Source: Magnetococcus sp. PR-3
GTDB taxonomy: Bacteria > Pseudomonadota > Magnetococcia > Magnetococcales > Magnetococcaceae
Assembly (NCBI RefSeq): GCF_036689865.1
Contig: NZ_JBAHUQ010000003.1
Location: 181,148-245,147, forward strand
Length of the DNA stretch: 64,000 nt
Direction: 5' to 3'
The translations under genes and the position numbers were made by a program. Positions 52,404 to 61,362 of the stretch are shown here, one piece after another (position 1 is the first letter of the stretch; every line of letters begins with the position of its first letter). The notes below the pieces were generated by a model that saw only the letters and a list, made by a program, of their open reading frames with translations, was not told the origin of the DNA and ran no database searches.

Positions 52404-54158
52404 TTATCCAACCATGCCAATAACCGACTGCAACAACTCATCAGCGGTCACCACCATTTTACTGGAGGCCTGGAAGGCCCTCTGAAAACGCATCAGGTCG
52501 GTCAACTCTTCTTCCAGGGAGACCCCGGAAACAGAGGCTCGTACCTGCTGCATAAAATTATACGTTGCGGTAGTCGCTTCCAACTGCTCCTCATTGCTGG
52601 CCTGCTCAGCACCCAAATGGCTGATGGTCGAAGCATAGTGGGCAGAGATGGAGAGCGACTCACCAAACAGAGTCACATCGGTGTTGCGCAGATCACCCAG
52701 CGCCAAAACCCCGTCGTTATCTGCATCATCAAACTGTGGATTACCACTGGTGTCGGTACGAATACGTCCCACAGGCACGGTGGTTTGATCCGCCACCATT
52801 TCACTGTTAACCGACATATTTTCTGCACCGGTACCACCAAACATGGCACCAATACCCAGTGCAGCCATAATGTTACTGGTGTCTGAAGAGACCGCGTAGT
52901 AGGTACTTGCCGCAGAAACAGACAACTGGTTATTGCTGTCCACTGAGGCGCTGATGGCATCTGAACCATCCAACGCAGCCACAACCTCATCCAGCGTCAT
53001 GGTGGCGGTAATATTGACGGTGGCAAAACTCAGATTGTCTGAATCCGTACCGTAGGCCAAGGTCACCGTACCATCGACCACCCGCGTCATATCTGGGGGA
53101 GGAGGGTTAACCGTTGTGTGATCCAACGCATTAAGTGCCGTGGTCATATCTGTACCCAGATCAAACACACCAGTCTGGGCTTTATTCAAATACATACTGG
53201 AGGAGTTGCTGGTAATGTTGTTGACCTGATAGCGCAGCTCATCAATGATGGTCTCCAACTTGGTCAGGTAACCGCTGGTTCCACCAACCACCTCATCCCG
53301 AATCTCCAACAGCGCCTTCAATGAACCACTGGAGAGCTTATCGGTGTAGTCACCTGTCTTACCGTTAACAGTAATGGCGGTGTAACCGGTGGTTGTATCC
53401 AACGCACCACGGCCAAATGTCGCGGTATAACCATGGTCCATTAACAACTCACCACCAGCTGTCATCAAGGTGGTCGAGCCATCATCATTCGGCAGAACCT
53501 GAACATCAATCAGCTCAGAGAGCTCTCGGATCAGCTCATCACGCTGATCTTTTAGATCCAAAGCTGGGTTCTGGGTCTTCTCACGCAACTGAATGGACTG
53601 ATCAATCTCAGAGAGGCTCTGTAGACGGGTATTGATGTTATTGATCATCACATCAATCTCTTCATCAACTGGCAAAGCCAGCCCCGCCAACTCCTCATAC
53701 ATCTTATTGGCAAAGTTCGCCACATTCTGGGCATCTGCCACTAACTCAGCCCGAGAAGCAGGGCTGGTAGGGTTATCTGCCAGCTTGTCTGCACTGGCAA
53801 AAAAGCTGTCCATGCGAGAGGCCAGACCATCACCATCCTGATCGTTAAAAACATCCTCGATCATGGTCAGGAACTGGTTACGGGTCTCAAGCCGCCCCTT
53901 TTCACCCAATCCCAACTGGATGCGGTTATCGATCAGATCATCGACATTCCGTACCAAACTGGAGACCGCAACGCCACCACCAATACCCTCAGTACCGCCA
54001 CGTAGCGCACCCTGATTACTAGCCAGAGATGCCGTTTGGCGGGAATACCCTGGGGTATTAACGTTGGCCACGTTCTGCGAGACAGCACTCAGTGCATACT
54101 GGTTGCTCAGCAGGCCGGACTTGGAGATGTTAAGCAGCGAATTAAGCGACACAGCCAT
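52404..54158 (-). CDS. flgK: hook-associated protein FlgK
   Basis: 584 residues from ATG 54158. N-terminal SLLNISKSGLLSNQYALSAVSQNVANVNTPGYSRQ (split) is the HAP1 signature; the C-terminus SGVSLEEELTDLMRFQRAFQASSKMV matches. A GTG 39 bases upstream would add an unlikely leader. A sigma-54-type promoter lies about 50-65 bases upstream. First gene of flgK-flgL-fliW. Confidence 0.95.
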   Translation of the reverse strand: MAVSLNSLLNISKSGLLSNQYALSAVSQNVANVNTPGYSRQTASLASNQGALRGGTEGIGGGVAVSSLVRNVDDLIDNRIQLGLGEKGRLETRNQFLTMIEDVFNDQDGDGLASRMDSFFASADKLADNPTSPASRAELVADAQNVANFANKMYEELAGLALPVDEEIDVMINNINTRLQSLSEIDQSIQLREKTQNPALDLKDQRDELIRELSELIDVQVLPNDDGSTTLMTAGGELLMDHGYTATFGRGALDTTTGYTAITVNGKTGDYTDKLSSGSLKALLEIRDEVVGGTSGYLTKLETIIDELRYQVNNITSNSSSMYLNKAQTGVFDLGTDMTTALNALDHTTVNPPPPDMTRVVDGTVTLAYGTDSDNLSFATVNITATMTLDEVVAALDGSDAISASVDSNNQLSVSAASTYYAVSSDTSNIMAALGIGAMFGGTGAENMSVNSEMVADQTTVPVGRIRTDTSGNPQFDDADNDGVLALGDLRNTDVTLFGESLSISAHYASTISHLGAEQASNEEQLEATTATYNFMQQVRASVSGVSLEEELTDLMRFQRAFQASSKMVVTADELLQSVIGMVG

Positions 54159-54607
54159 CTTCCCTTGATTGGCGTTACCCGGAAGTTCCGGTTTCACACC
54201 TATTTGTGCAGCAGCTGTGCCAACTCACCCTTTTTTCACTGAAAAACCATTGATGAAACGCCCTGTTTTTCACATAAACCCATGTATATTTTGGGGATAT
54301 AATAATTCACAGCCCACGCTTAATGATTGGTGCCCTACACAGATTTCCCACTTTTTTACCCATACCAACCCCTTTGCAGAAAATACCGCAGGCACTTTTT
54401 CACGGTTCGGTAAATGTTGCCTGCTCAAAACCATACCTATGAATTCGCACCCAACAAACGCAGATCGGGTCACCTTAGTAGACCTTCTTGATGATCCATG
54501 CTACTTTCTGGGGCCTTTTCCACAGTAAGGGTGCCGTGTCAGGCCCGCTTGATGGTATCCTGTGGACGTTACCACCCCCGCTAACCTGCCGATTGAGTCA
54601 TCAAACC
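54159..54607. other. divergent promoter region of flgK and the inositol-phosphatase gene
   Basis: 449 bases. Holds the sigma-54-type site at 54207-54222 (minus). Nothing else is recognised. In-frame extension of the plus-strand gene to 54488 is not supported. Confidence 0.5.
54207..54222 (-). promoter_or_regulatory. sigma-54-type promoter of flgK
   Basis: Minus strand reads TGGCACAGCTGCTGCA. The -24 TGGCAC is perfect and the GG-to-GC spacing is correct; the -12 box is CTGCA for TTGCA. The -12 element is about 50 bases from the flgK ATG. Confidence 0.6.
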
Positions 54608-55423
54608 ATGAATTCCGCACCCGCTCTCCATGTTGCCGTCCGTGCCGCACGCCGTGCTGGGCAAATTGCCCTGCAGCAGTTCGACCGTCCAGAAAAGTTG
54701 GAAATTCACGAGAAAGCCCCCCACGATCTGGTCACCTCAGCCGATTTGGCTGTCGAGAATGAACTGATCAGCCAACTTAGCCGTGGCTACCCCCAATATG
54801 GCTTTTTGGCCGAAGAGAGTGGCAGCCAACGGGGGCAAGCTGAATACCAGTGGATTATCGATCCCATTGATGGCACCACCAACTTTGTGCGGGGTATCCC
54901 ACACTTTGCCATCTCCATTGCCCTTGCCCGCCGGGGTGAAGTGGTCGCAGGTCTGGTGCATGACCCATTTAAGGATGAAACATTTACTGCAGAACGTGGC
55001 GGTGGTGCTTTTCTGAATGAACGGCGTATTCGGGTTTCAGGCCAGGAACGTCTCAGCCACTCGCTACTGGGCACCGGTTTTCCGTTCCGACATCCGTCGG
55101 TGAAAAAACCCTATTTAAAAGCGTTTGCAGAGGTCATGGAGAATGTCAGTGAAGTGCGCCGTGCAGGCAGTGCTGCGCTGGATTTAGCCTATGTGGCCGC
55201 AGGTCGCTTTGATGGGTTTTGGGAACTACGCCTCTCCCAATGGGATATCGCAGCAGGTCAACTGCTGGTCAGTGAAGCAGGGGGTTATGTGTGTGGCGTG
55301 AGTGGTGAAAAAGACCACATGAAATATGGTGATATTGTGGCAGCCACACCGGGCATTCATGCCAAGCTGCTGGCTCTACTGCAAGCATCTGATCTACACA
55401 AAGCACCAAAAAGCGGTAAATAG
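54608..55423 (+). CDS. suhB: inositol monophosphatase family protein
   Basis: 271 residues. Metal-binding motifs: EES near 67, WIIDPIDGTTNFVRGIPHFA (82-101) and WDIAAGQLLVSEAGG near 211. The family dephosphorylates inositol or related phosphates; SuhB also takes part in rRNA antitermination. The ATG at 54608 gives the family N-terminus. It lies alone and opposite to the flagellar genes. Confidence 0.92.
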   Translation: MNSAPALHVAVRAARRAGQIALQQFDRPEKLEIHEKAPHDLVTSADLAVENELISQLSRGYPQYGFLAEESGSQRGQAEYQWIIDPIDGTTNFVRGIPHFAISIALARRGEVVAGLVHDPFKDETFTAERGGGAFLNERRIRVSGQERLSHSLLGTGFPFRHPSVKKPYLKAFAEVMENVSEVRRAGSAALDLAYVAAGRFDGFWELRLSQWDIAAGQLLVSEAGGYVCGVSGEKDHMKYGDIVAATPGIHAKLLALLQASDLHKAPKSGK

Positions 55424-55482
55424 TCTCTACATACCGCCTATATATAAAGAAGCAAGGTCCCTTCTCAGACCCCCTCCATAAA

Positions 55483-55511
55483 GAAACCCCACGCCAAAGG
55501 CGTGGGGTTTC
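55483..55511. terminator. bidirectional hairpin between converging genes
   Basis: 13-bp perfect stem GAAACCCCACGCC / GGCGTGGGGTTTC with an AAA loop, between suhB and flagellin B. Only short T runs. Confidence 0.75.
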
Positions 55512-55550
55512 AACCGAGTCACTCTTTTTACGCAAAGCGCCAGATGTGTC

Positions 55551-56375
55551 TTATCCCAGCAACGACAGCACCAATTGGGGCTGTTGATTGGCCTGTGCCA
55601 GAATGGCTACACCGGCCTGCTGGATAATTGCCGCCCGAGTCAGGTTGGCAGTTTCTTTAGCCACGTCAGCATCCATGATGCGCGAACGTGCCTCTGTGGT
55701 GTTCTCCACAATACCTTGCAGGTTGGAGATCACCGATTCCAGTCGTGTCTGCGTTGAACCCAACGAAGCACGCATGGAAGATACACTGGTCAGTGCGTTA
55801 TCAATCCCGTACAGAGCCGAAGCTGCATTATCTGCCGAGTTGAAACTCATGGTCGTGTAAATGCCCAAAGCTGAGCCATGACCCGAGTTAATCGCAACCG
55901 CCACACCGGTGGTGGTTGAGGTAGCATTGGTTTTAATGTAAGCAGAAAAACCGCCTGCACTAAACAGATTATTACCATTAAACTCAGTATCTGCCGCGAT
56001 ACGGTTGATCTCAGCAGCCAGAGTCTGTACTTCGTTGGTAATATCACTACGGTCTGTACTACTCATCGTACCGTTAGAGGCCTGAACGGCCAGTTCACGA
56101 ATACGCTGTAAAGCTGATTCTGTCTCTTCCAGGGCTGATTCAGCAACTTGAACCAGGGAAACACCGTCATTAGAGTTTCGAATAGATTGGTTCAAACCAC
56201 GGATCTGGCTGGTCATCCGACTAGAGATGGACAGACCCGTTGCATCATCGGCTGCGCTGTTGATACGCAAACCAGAAGAGAGACGTTGAAAGCTCTGATT
56301 CAGGGATCCTTGAACATTATTAAGGTTCCGAGAAGCGATTTGAGCTGCGACGTTGGTATTGATTGTCAGTGCCAT
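55551..56375 (-). CDS. flagellin (paralogue B)
   Basis: 274 residues from ATG 56375 (GGAGG 8 bases upstream; an earlier start adds seven). N-terminus [38 protein letters not shown]-terminus [19 protein letters not shown] and [13 protein letters not shown]. The central region (about 145-190) is unlike the other copies. Leader pseudoknot at 56439-56473. Confidence 0.96.
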   Translation of the reverse strand: MALTINTNVAAQIASRNLNNVQGSLNQSFQRLSSGLRINSAADDATGLSISSRMTSQIRGLNQSIRNSNDGVSLVQVAESALEETESALQRIRELAVQASNGTMSSTDRSDITNEVQTLAAEINRIAADTEFNGNNLFSAGGFSAYIKTNATSTTTGVAVAINSGHGSALGIYTTMSFNSADNAASALYGIDNALTSVSSMRASLGSTQTRLESVISNLQGIVENTTEARSRIMDADVAKETANLTRAAIIQQAGVAILAQANQQPQLVLSLLG

Positions 56376-56692
56376 GAGAGATTCCTCCGAAAGCAAATTC
56401 CTTGAAGTCTTGCATTAGGTCCCTTCCCTGGCGGAGGTGGGTTGTTCATTTATGCGGACCAACCCTAGCCCGCTTGTACTTTTTTATTTTTTTTCCCGTT
56501 GCTGCTGTTACTTTTTTCTTATCTACACTCTCCCTGGAAGCTAGTCGTCCTTAACCTGGCAGTGCTGTTTTCGTGATGCGCACAAAAAACAGACTACGTA
56601 CACTCCATCCATGATTTTGTTCAAACGGTTTTCCATTGGGGGAAGCCCGTTTACACTTCCCACTCAGCTCGTTGTTTTAAGCTTCAAAAAGC
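56376..56692. other. flagellin B leader and upstream region
   Basis: 317 bases. Holds the leader element (56439-56473) and, at 56491-56506, TTTCCCGTTGCTGCTG, which recurs at 63915-63930 before the last flagellin of the array. No gene seen. Confidence 0.5.
56439..56473 (-). promoter_or_regulatory. flagellin B leader: candidate pseudoknot
   Basis: Minus strand: GCGGG (473-469), GGGTTG (465-460), TCCGC (458-454), ATAAATGAA, CAACCC (444-439). GCGGG pairs with TCCGC and GGGTTG with CAACCC. Confidence 0.6.
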
Positions 56693-57520
56693 TTAGTTCA
56701 ACAGTAAGCTGACCAACATCGCATGCTGGTTGGCCTGCACAGCAATGGCCTCTTCTGCTTGTTGCGAAATCGAACTTTGAACAGCAGATGCTGCTTTTTC
56801 TGCCTCTTCAGAGCTCTGAATTCCCTGGCTCTGTGCCAGTGCTTTTTCAGAGACATCTGAAAGCCGCTCAACCACCGCATTAAAACGGCTCTGCACCTGA
56901 TCCAGCTCTTGCCGTATCTGCGCTACCCGGTCCATAGCCCGGTGAATATTCGCCAATGCATCCATTGCCAACTGTGGATCATCCCACGCCACCTCGGACT
57001 CTAGTCCCATGGTATGCGCTGTAGTTTGACCCAGTGAAAAACGGATCTCCTCAGACCGACCAACCCCCACCGCAAAGGTGTGGATAGAAAGCCCGCCACG
57101 TAACAGTTGCATGCTGTGGCGCCGGGGATCTTCCGACAAGCGGTCGATATCCCGAACCAGTTGAGCCACTTCTTGGTCATACATGGCCCGTTCTGGACCA
57201 TCCACCATCACCCCATCAATGGGACGTGAAGTGATCTCCTGCATGCGTTGCAACGCATTTTCCGTCTCTTGCAGAGCCTGCTCTGCCACCTGAATGGTAG
57301 AGATCCCTGCATTGGCATTCTGCCTGGCCTGATTCACCGAACGTAAACGGTTGGTAGGAGGGTGATCCAGCAGTGTATCCAACACCACAGGTTCACCTGC
57401 ATCCGACTCAACACCAGAAATCAGACGGTTAAACGTACCTCGAGCCGGTTTCTTGGCCCGACGTAAAGAAGCGCGTTTCGCTTCAAGGGAGGAGACATTA
57501 CCGTAGATCGTCAACGACAT
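56693..57520 (-). CDS. highly divergent flagellin-like protein (paralogue C)
   Basis: 275 residues. Ends are flagellin-like: MSLTIYGNVSSLEAKRASL, NANAGISTIQVAEQALQETENALQRMQEI, and ISQQAEEAIAVQANQHAMLVSLLLN. The core D0/D1 signature ([15 protein letters not shown]) is replaced by SGVESDAGEPVVLDTLLDHP, and the DADIAxETA motif by QSSEEAEKAAS. There is no frameshift or stop and GGAGG lies 6 bases before the ATG, so it is expressed. It lacks the leader pseudoknot. It could be a minor filament or sheath component rather than a bulk flagellin; this is inference. Confidence 0.85.
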   Translation of the reverse strand: MSLTIYGNVSSLEAKRASLRRAKKPARGTFNRLISGVESDAGEPVVLDTLLDHPPTNRLRSVNQARQNANAGISTIQVAEQALQETENALQRMQEITSRPIDGVMVDGPERAMYDQEVAQLVRDIDRLSEDPRRHSMQLLRGGLSIHTFAVGVGRSEEIRFSLGQTTAHTMGLESEVAWDDPQLAMDALANIHRAMDRVAQIRQELDQVQSRFNAVVERLSDVSEKALAQSQGIQSSEEAEKAASAVQSSISQQAEEAIAVQANQHAMLVSLLLN

Positions 57521-58059
57521 TGTCGACCTCCATCCTGCTGAGGGCAGTCATAATGATCATGAGAAACTCACCCATCGATCTTATGACCTGTATTAACACC
57601 TCCTTTGCTTTGCTTCTTCATGAATGACTCGGTACACCTATGCCTTTTAGGGCCAACTGTGCAAAGCACAACTGTTTCAGCCGGTGTCCAGCTGGAAACC
57701 TATTAAACCGCCACAAAAAGTGTGTTGGTTTTATCTTTTATATTCTCTTTAGTTACCCAAGCCAGCCAACAGAGCCAACCATAAGAAAAACCCAAGAGAA
57801 AAAACATGCTCACTTAAAAAACAAGGCTTTATACAAACACCAAACGTTAGACAAACCACTTTCTACTCTTATCGTCCTTCCGGTTGCTTGACATAAAGCC
57901 TTTATCACAACTGCGTTGGTTTTTTCTGCTCCCAGCCTTCCTGCCACCGGGAAAAAAGCGCGCCCCCACCCTCGGGAGAGGGCACGCTAAGCAAGGGAAG
58001 AGGGCATGATGTGAAGTGACATACCCACTGAGGTCAAACGGAACGCCCGTTCTTCCACA
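57521..58059. other. intergenic region before paralogue C
   Basis: 539 bases, AT-rich at 57700-57860. Contains the terminator at 57953-57988 for the next gene. No leader pseudoknot and no supported gene; the plus-strand frame 57640-57891 lacks protein character. Confidence 0.45.
57953..57988 (-). terminator. terminator of the 58060-58416 gene
   Basis: On the minus strand AGCGTGCCC / GGGCGCGCT stem (one wobble) with a T run after it. Confidence 0.75.
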
Positions 58060-58416
58060 TCAATGGGGTAGAACCTCATCATCCCCATATGCCGGAACCA
58101 TGGATGAAGCAGGAGGGGCCATATGGACCAACCGAGCTTCAAAAGCCGTAGTTTCCGCCATGAGTCGGCGCATAAAATGCACCGCGTGCTTTGCCTCTTG
58201 CTCTACTGGTGTATCTTGAGGCGCCCCAAGATCACCCAAGAGGTGTTGAAGATCATCCATCTCGCGTGCAGCCCTTCCCACAGCGGCACACATAGATCTC
58301 CAGGCACGATTCGAACGAGCGGTGATTGAGCCATCATGTAATGAGGCCGGTACCGCCGCCCAATAGAGCTGGCGAAACGGTTTATCATCTGTTGCTGCTG
58401 TCTTATCCCGTTCCAT
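58060..58416 (-). CDS. unknown protein within the flagellin cluster
   Basis: 118 residues, soluble, largely helical (RSMCAAVGRAAREMDDLQHLL, EAKHAVHFMRRLMAETTAFEARL). No family recognised; it is not a flagellin, FlaF, FlbT or FliS by motif. AGGAAGG precedes the ATG. It begins 98 bases after the stop of the first array flagellin and has its own terminator, so it may be expressed with that flagellin and act on it. Confidence 0.65.
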   Translation of the reverse strand: MERDKTAATDDKPFRQLYWAAVPASLHDGSITARSNRAWRSMCAAVGRAAREMDDLQHLLGDLGAPQDTPVEQEAKHAVHFMRRLMAETTAFEARLVHMAPPASSMVPAYGDDEVLPH

Positions 58417-58514
58417 GCTCGTTTCCTTCCTACTTCTTTTGATGGCACCGTGTGCCGATCACACTGAGATCCACCACCAGGGGGGATCCCCGAGCGTAAT
58501 CACAAAGCGGCTGT

Positions 58515-59333
58515 TTAGCTCATTAAACTCAGCAACAACTGAGGCTGCTGGTTGGCCTGAGCCAAGATCGCTGTACCAGCCTGCTGCAGAATGGCCTGCT
58601 TGGTCAGGTTGGCTGTTTCAGAAGCGATATCCGCATCCAGAATGCGCGCACGAGCTGCTTCTGTACGCTCTGCCACATTGGCCAAGTTCGTAATGGCGGC
58701 TTCCAGACGGTTCTGCTGCGCACCCATGGTGGAACGCATGTCTGAAACACTGGCCAGAGCGGTATCAATCAGCGCTAAAGCCGCACTGGCCCCAGCCACA
58801 GTGGAAACCGTTGTATCTGCACTAACACCAATCTGCACAGCATTGGCATCAGACGTGGTTACACTGATGGTCTGGTCCTGATCCATACCCACCTGGATCT
58901 CGAATGTCTGCCCTGTTTTGATGACCGCTGTACTATTGAACTCTGTATCATCAGCAATACGGTCAATCTCAGACATCAACTGAGCGACTTCATCATGTAT
59001 GTTTGAACGGTCCGTACTGTTGTAAGTACCGTTGGCTGCCTGAACCGCCAGTTCACGCATACGCTGTAGAGCAGACTCGGTCTCCGTCAAAGCACCCTCG
59101 GCAACCTGCACCAGAGAGATACCGTCGTTGGCATTACGCATGGCTTGTCTTAAACCATTCACCTGAGAAGTCATGCGTGTGGTTACCGACAGACCGGCGG
59201 CATCATCCGCAGCACGATTAATGCGTAGACCGGACGAAAGACGCTCATAAGTCTTATTCAAAGCATTGGAGCTCAACTGCAACTTACGCTGAGCATTTAA
59301 TGCTGCCGTATTTGTATTGATGTACATGGACAT
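58515..59333 (-). CDS. flagellin (array copy D)
   Basis: 272 residues, MSMYINTNTAALNAQRKLQ start, SGLRINRAADDAAGLSV, end ANQQPQLLLSLMS. GGAG lies 8 bases before the ATG. Most distinct of the four array members. Its central segment (DANAVQIGVSADTTVSTVAG) differs from the others. Leftmost copy of the tandem repeat. Confidence 0.96.
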   Translation of the reverse strand: MSMYINTNTAALNAQRKLQLSSNALNKTYERLSSGLRINRAADDAAGLSVTTRMTSQVNGLRQAMRNANDGISLVQVAEGALTETESALQRMRELAVQAANGTYNSTDRSNIHDEVAQLMSEIDRIADDTEFNSTAVIKTGQTFEIQVGMDQDQTISVTTSDANAVQIGVSADTTVSTVAGASAALALIDTALASVSDMRSTMGAQQNRLEAAITNLANVAERTEAARARILDADIASETANLTKQAILQQAGTAILAQANQQPQLLLSLMS

Positions 59334-59353
59334 GGCTACTTCTCCTTGTCTTG

Positions 59354-59443
59354 TGACACCGACTTCATGTCAGCATCATCCCATAACCTCTTCCTCCTTG
59401 AAGTGGTGAGTCGATCGTTCTATATGGGCCGACTCGGCCCCAT
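59354..59443 (-). promoter_or_regulatory. flagellin D leader: candidate pseudoknot plus hairpin
   Basis: Minus strand: ATGGG (443-439), GAGTCG (435-430), CCCAT (428-424), 10-base loop, CGACTC (413-408). Then a hairpin at 59354-59378 (TGATGCTGAC / GTCGGTGTCA, with wobbles) just before the ribosome site. Confidence 0.6.
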
Positions 59444-59791
59444 TACAGATGGCAATCCCTGCCATCCTGATGGTCTTCCCCTCCTGGGTTTAACCATCAC
59501 TTGGACACGCGGATCCAACACACCCGATCCCTGGGTATATCCAACGCACCCCAAACATCCATACATAACCGACGAGGTTTTAAAGGCCTGCTTGGTGGGT
59601 ACCACAACCGAACCCGGTACCAACCGCGCACACATCGACCCAGTGAGGGGGATAGAGGGCATATCCATCGCCCAATCCAACCTACTTGGGGGTTGCACCA
59701 ACCACTCGGGTTAACCGCAACACGTACACACCTTCACTGGTGCGCCCTTTAAAACCGATTACCTCCTTGTGCAAACGTCGGTTTAGGTGTG

Positions 59792-59888
59792 GGTGGTTAC
59801 CGCGATAAAACGGTAACCACCTATCCCTTGTCGTCACATGACTCCCCTAAAATTTAAGGGGGGAGTCGGGGGGATCCTTCCCCCCGAC
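59792..59888 (-). terminator. triple hairpin block after flagellin E
   Basis: GTCGGGGGG / CCCCCCGAC (59865-59888), ACTCCCC / GGGGAGT (59841-59866) and GGTGGTTACCG / CGGTAACCACC (59792-59821). No T tract, so it may protect the 3' end or terminate with help. Confidence 0.6.
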
Positions 59889-59922
59889 CGACGTGCGCCA
59901 TGCCACGATCGCACTTCTTCTA

Positions 59923-60741
59923 TTAGCGCAGCAGACTCAACATCATCTGGGGCTGCTGGTTGGCCTGGGCCAAGATCGCGGTTCCAGCCTGTTGCAGAAT
60001 GGACTGCTTGGTCAGGTTGGCGGTCTCGGAAGCGATGTCCGCATCCATGATCCGGGAGCGAGCAGCTTCAGTACGCTCAGATACATTGGCCAGGTTGGTA
60101 ATGGCTGCTTCCAAACGGTTCTGTTGAGCACCCAGTGTGGAGCGCATGTCAGAAACCGAAGCAATGGCGTTGTCAATCAACGCAATGGCACCACTGGCAC
60201 CGGCCATGGTCGAAACCGTAAAGGCCGCACTTAAACCAATGTTGGTTGTATTGGCATCGGTGGTGGTTACACTGATGGTCTGGTCTTGATCCATACCCAC
60301 ATGGATCTCAAACGTCTTACCGGTATCCATCACCGTAGTGCTGTTAAACTCGGTGGTGTTGGCAATACGGTCTACCTCAGAAACCAGCTGTGCAACCTCT
60401 TGATGCAGGTCAGCACGGTCGGTACTGGTGTAGGTTCCGTTGACGGCCTGAACAGCAAGCTCACGCATACGTTGCAGGGCAGACTCGGTCTCAGCCAAAG
60501 CACCCTCGGTGACCTGCACCAGAGAGATACCGTCGTTGGCGTTACGCATGGCCTGACCCAGGCCACGAATTTGGGAGGTCATCCGGGTAGAAACGGACAA
60601 ACCAGCCGCATCATCCGCAGCACTGTTAATGCGCAAGCCAGATGAGAGACGCTCATAGGTCTTGCTTAACGAGTTGGTACTATCCTGCAACTTGCGCTGA
60701 GCATTGATCGATGCAGTATTGGTGTTGATGTACATGGACAT
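59923..60741 (-). CDS. flagellin (array copy E)
   Basis: 272 residues, MSMYINTNTASINAQRKLQ start, end ANQQPQMMLSLLR. Central segment DANTTNIGLSAAFTVSTMAG is the same as in copy G. The C-terminal coding part and following spacer are almost identical to those of copy F. AAGGAG precedes the ATG. Confidence 0.97.
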   Translation of the reverse strand: MSMYINTNTASINAQRKLQDSTNSLSKTYERLSSGLRINSAADDAAGLSVSTRMTSQIRGLGQAMRNANDGISLVQVTEGALAETESALQRMRELAVQAVNGTYTSTDRADLHQEVAQLVSEVDRIANTTEFNSTTVMDTGKTFEIHVGMDQDQTISVTTTDANTTNIGLSAAFTVSTMAGASGAIALIDNAIASVSDMRSTLGAQQNRLEAAITNLANVSERTEAARSRIMDADIASETANLTKQSILQQAGTAILAQANQQPQMMLSLLR

Positions 60742-60760
60742 GGCATTTCTCCTTGTGTCG

Positions 60761-60851
60761 TGACACCGACCTCATGTCAGTGTCATCCCCTTTACCTCTT
60801 CCTCCTTGAAGTGGTGAGTCGTTCATTTTCTATGGGCCGACTCGGCCCCAT
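60761..60851 (-). promoter_or_regulatory. flagellin E leader: candidate pseudoknot plus hairpin
   Basis: Minus strand: ATGGG (851-847), GAGTCG (843-838), CCCAT (836-832), AGAAAATGAA, CGACTC (821-816). Hairpin 60761-60785 (TGACACTGAC / GTCGGTGTCA). Confidence 0.6.
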
Positions 60852-61231
60852 TAATAGATGGCAATCCCTACCATCTGTGGTGGTTTATCTCTTCCTGAGA
60901 CGCACCACCCTGATGTGTCTTCCAAACGCAACAGACTGTTAGGAAGCCAGAAACCATCCTTGGGATCTGTATACGCCGCACATCACCAGCGCATTTTCAT
61001 AAGGTCACCGACGAGGCTTTAAAGGCCTGCTTGGTGGGTACCACAACCTAACCTCGGTACCAACCGCGCACACATCGACCCAGTGAGGGGGATAGAGGGC
61101 ATATCCATCGCCCAATCCAACCTACTTGGGGGTTGCACCAACCACTCGGGTTAACCACAACACGTACACACCTTCACTGGTGCGCCCTTTAAAACCGGTT
61201 ACCTCCTTGTGTAAACGTCGGTTTAGGTGTG

Positions 61232-61328
61232 GGTGGTTACCGCGATAAAGCGGTAACCACCTATCCCTTCTCGTCACATGACTCCCCTAAAATTTAAGGG
61301 GGGAGTCGGGGGGATCCTTCCCCCCGAC
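61232..61328 (-). terminator. triple hairpin block after flagellin F
   Basis: Same three stems as 59792-59888, shifted by 1440 bases, with one loop change (AAAA to AAAG). Confidence 0.6.
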
Positions 61329-61362
61329 CGACGTGCGCCATGCCACGATCGCACTTCTTCTA

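Larger units (their letters stand above)
59334..59922 (-). repeat. flagellin spacer 1 (repeat unit)
   Basis: 589 bases between copies D and E, homologous to 60742-61362 and 62179-62770. From the upstream gene it holds three hairpins (59792-59888), a middle section, a palindromic GGCAGGGATTGCC-type element (about 59450-59466) and the leader. No supported gene; the frame 59420-59701 is not preserved in the next copy. Confidence 0.8.
60742..61362 (-). repeat. flagellin spacer 2 (repeat unit)
   Basis: 621 bases, same layout as spacer 1; the part 61010-61362 is nearly identical to 59570-59922. Palindromic element near 60857-60873. Confidence 0.85.

Noticed and set aside
54488..54607. Longer N-terminus for the inositol-phosphatase gene
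   Set aside because: The extra 40 residues are not like the family; the ATG at 54608 gives the usual start.
59450..59466. TGGCAGGGATTGCC as a sigma-54 promoter of the flagellins
   Set aside because: The distance between GG and GC is two bases shorter than required, and the same holds in the other two copies.
59420..59701. 93-codon open frame in flagellin spacer 1
   Set aside because: The homologous spacer 2 has a base insertion that breaks the frame, so it is not under coding selection.
60832..60851. GGCCGAGTCGGCC as a simple palindromic operator
   Set aside because: Present only in D and E; across all six copies the pairing that is kept is the pseudoknot arrangement, not this palindrome.
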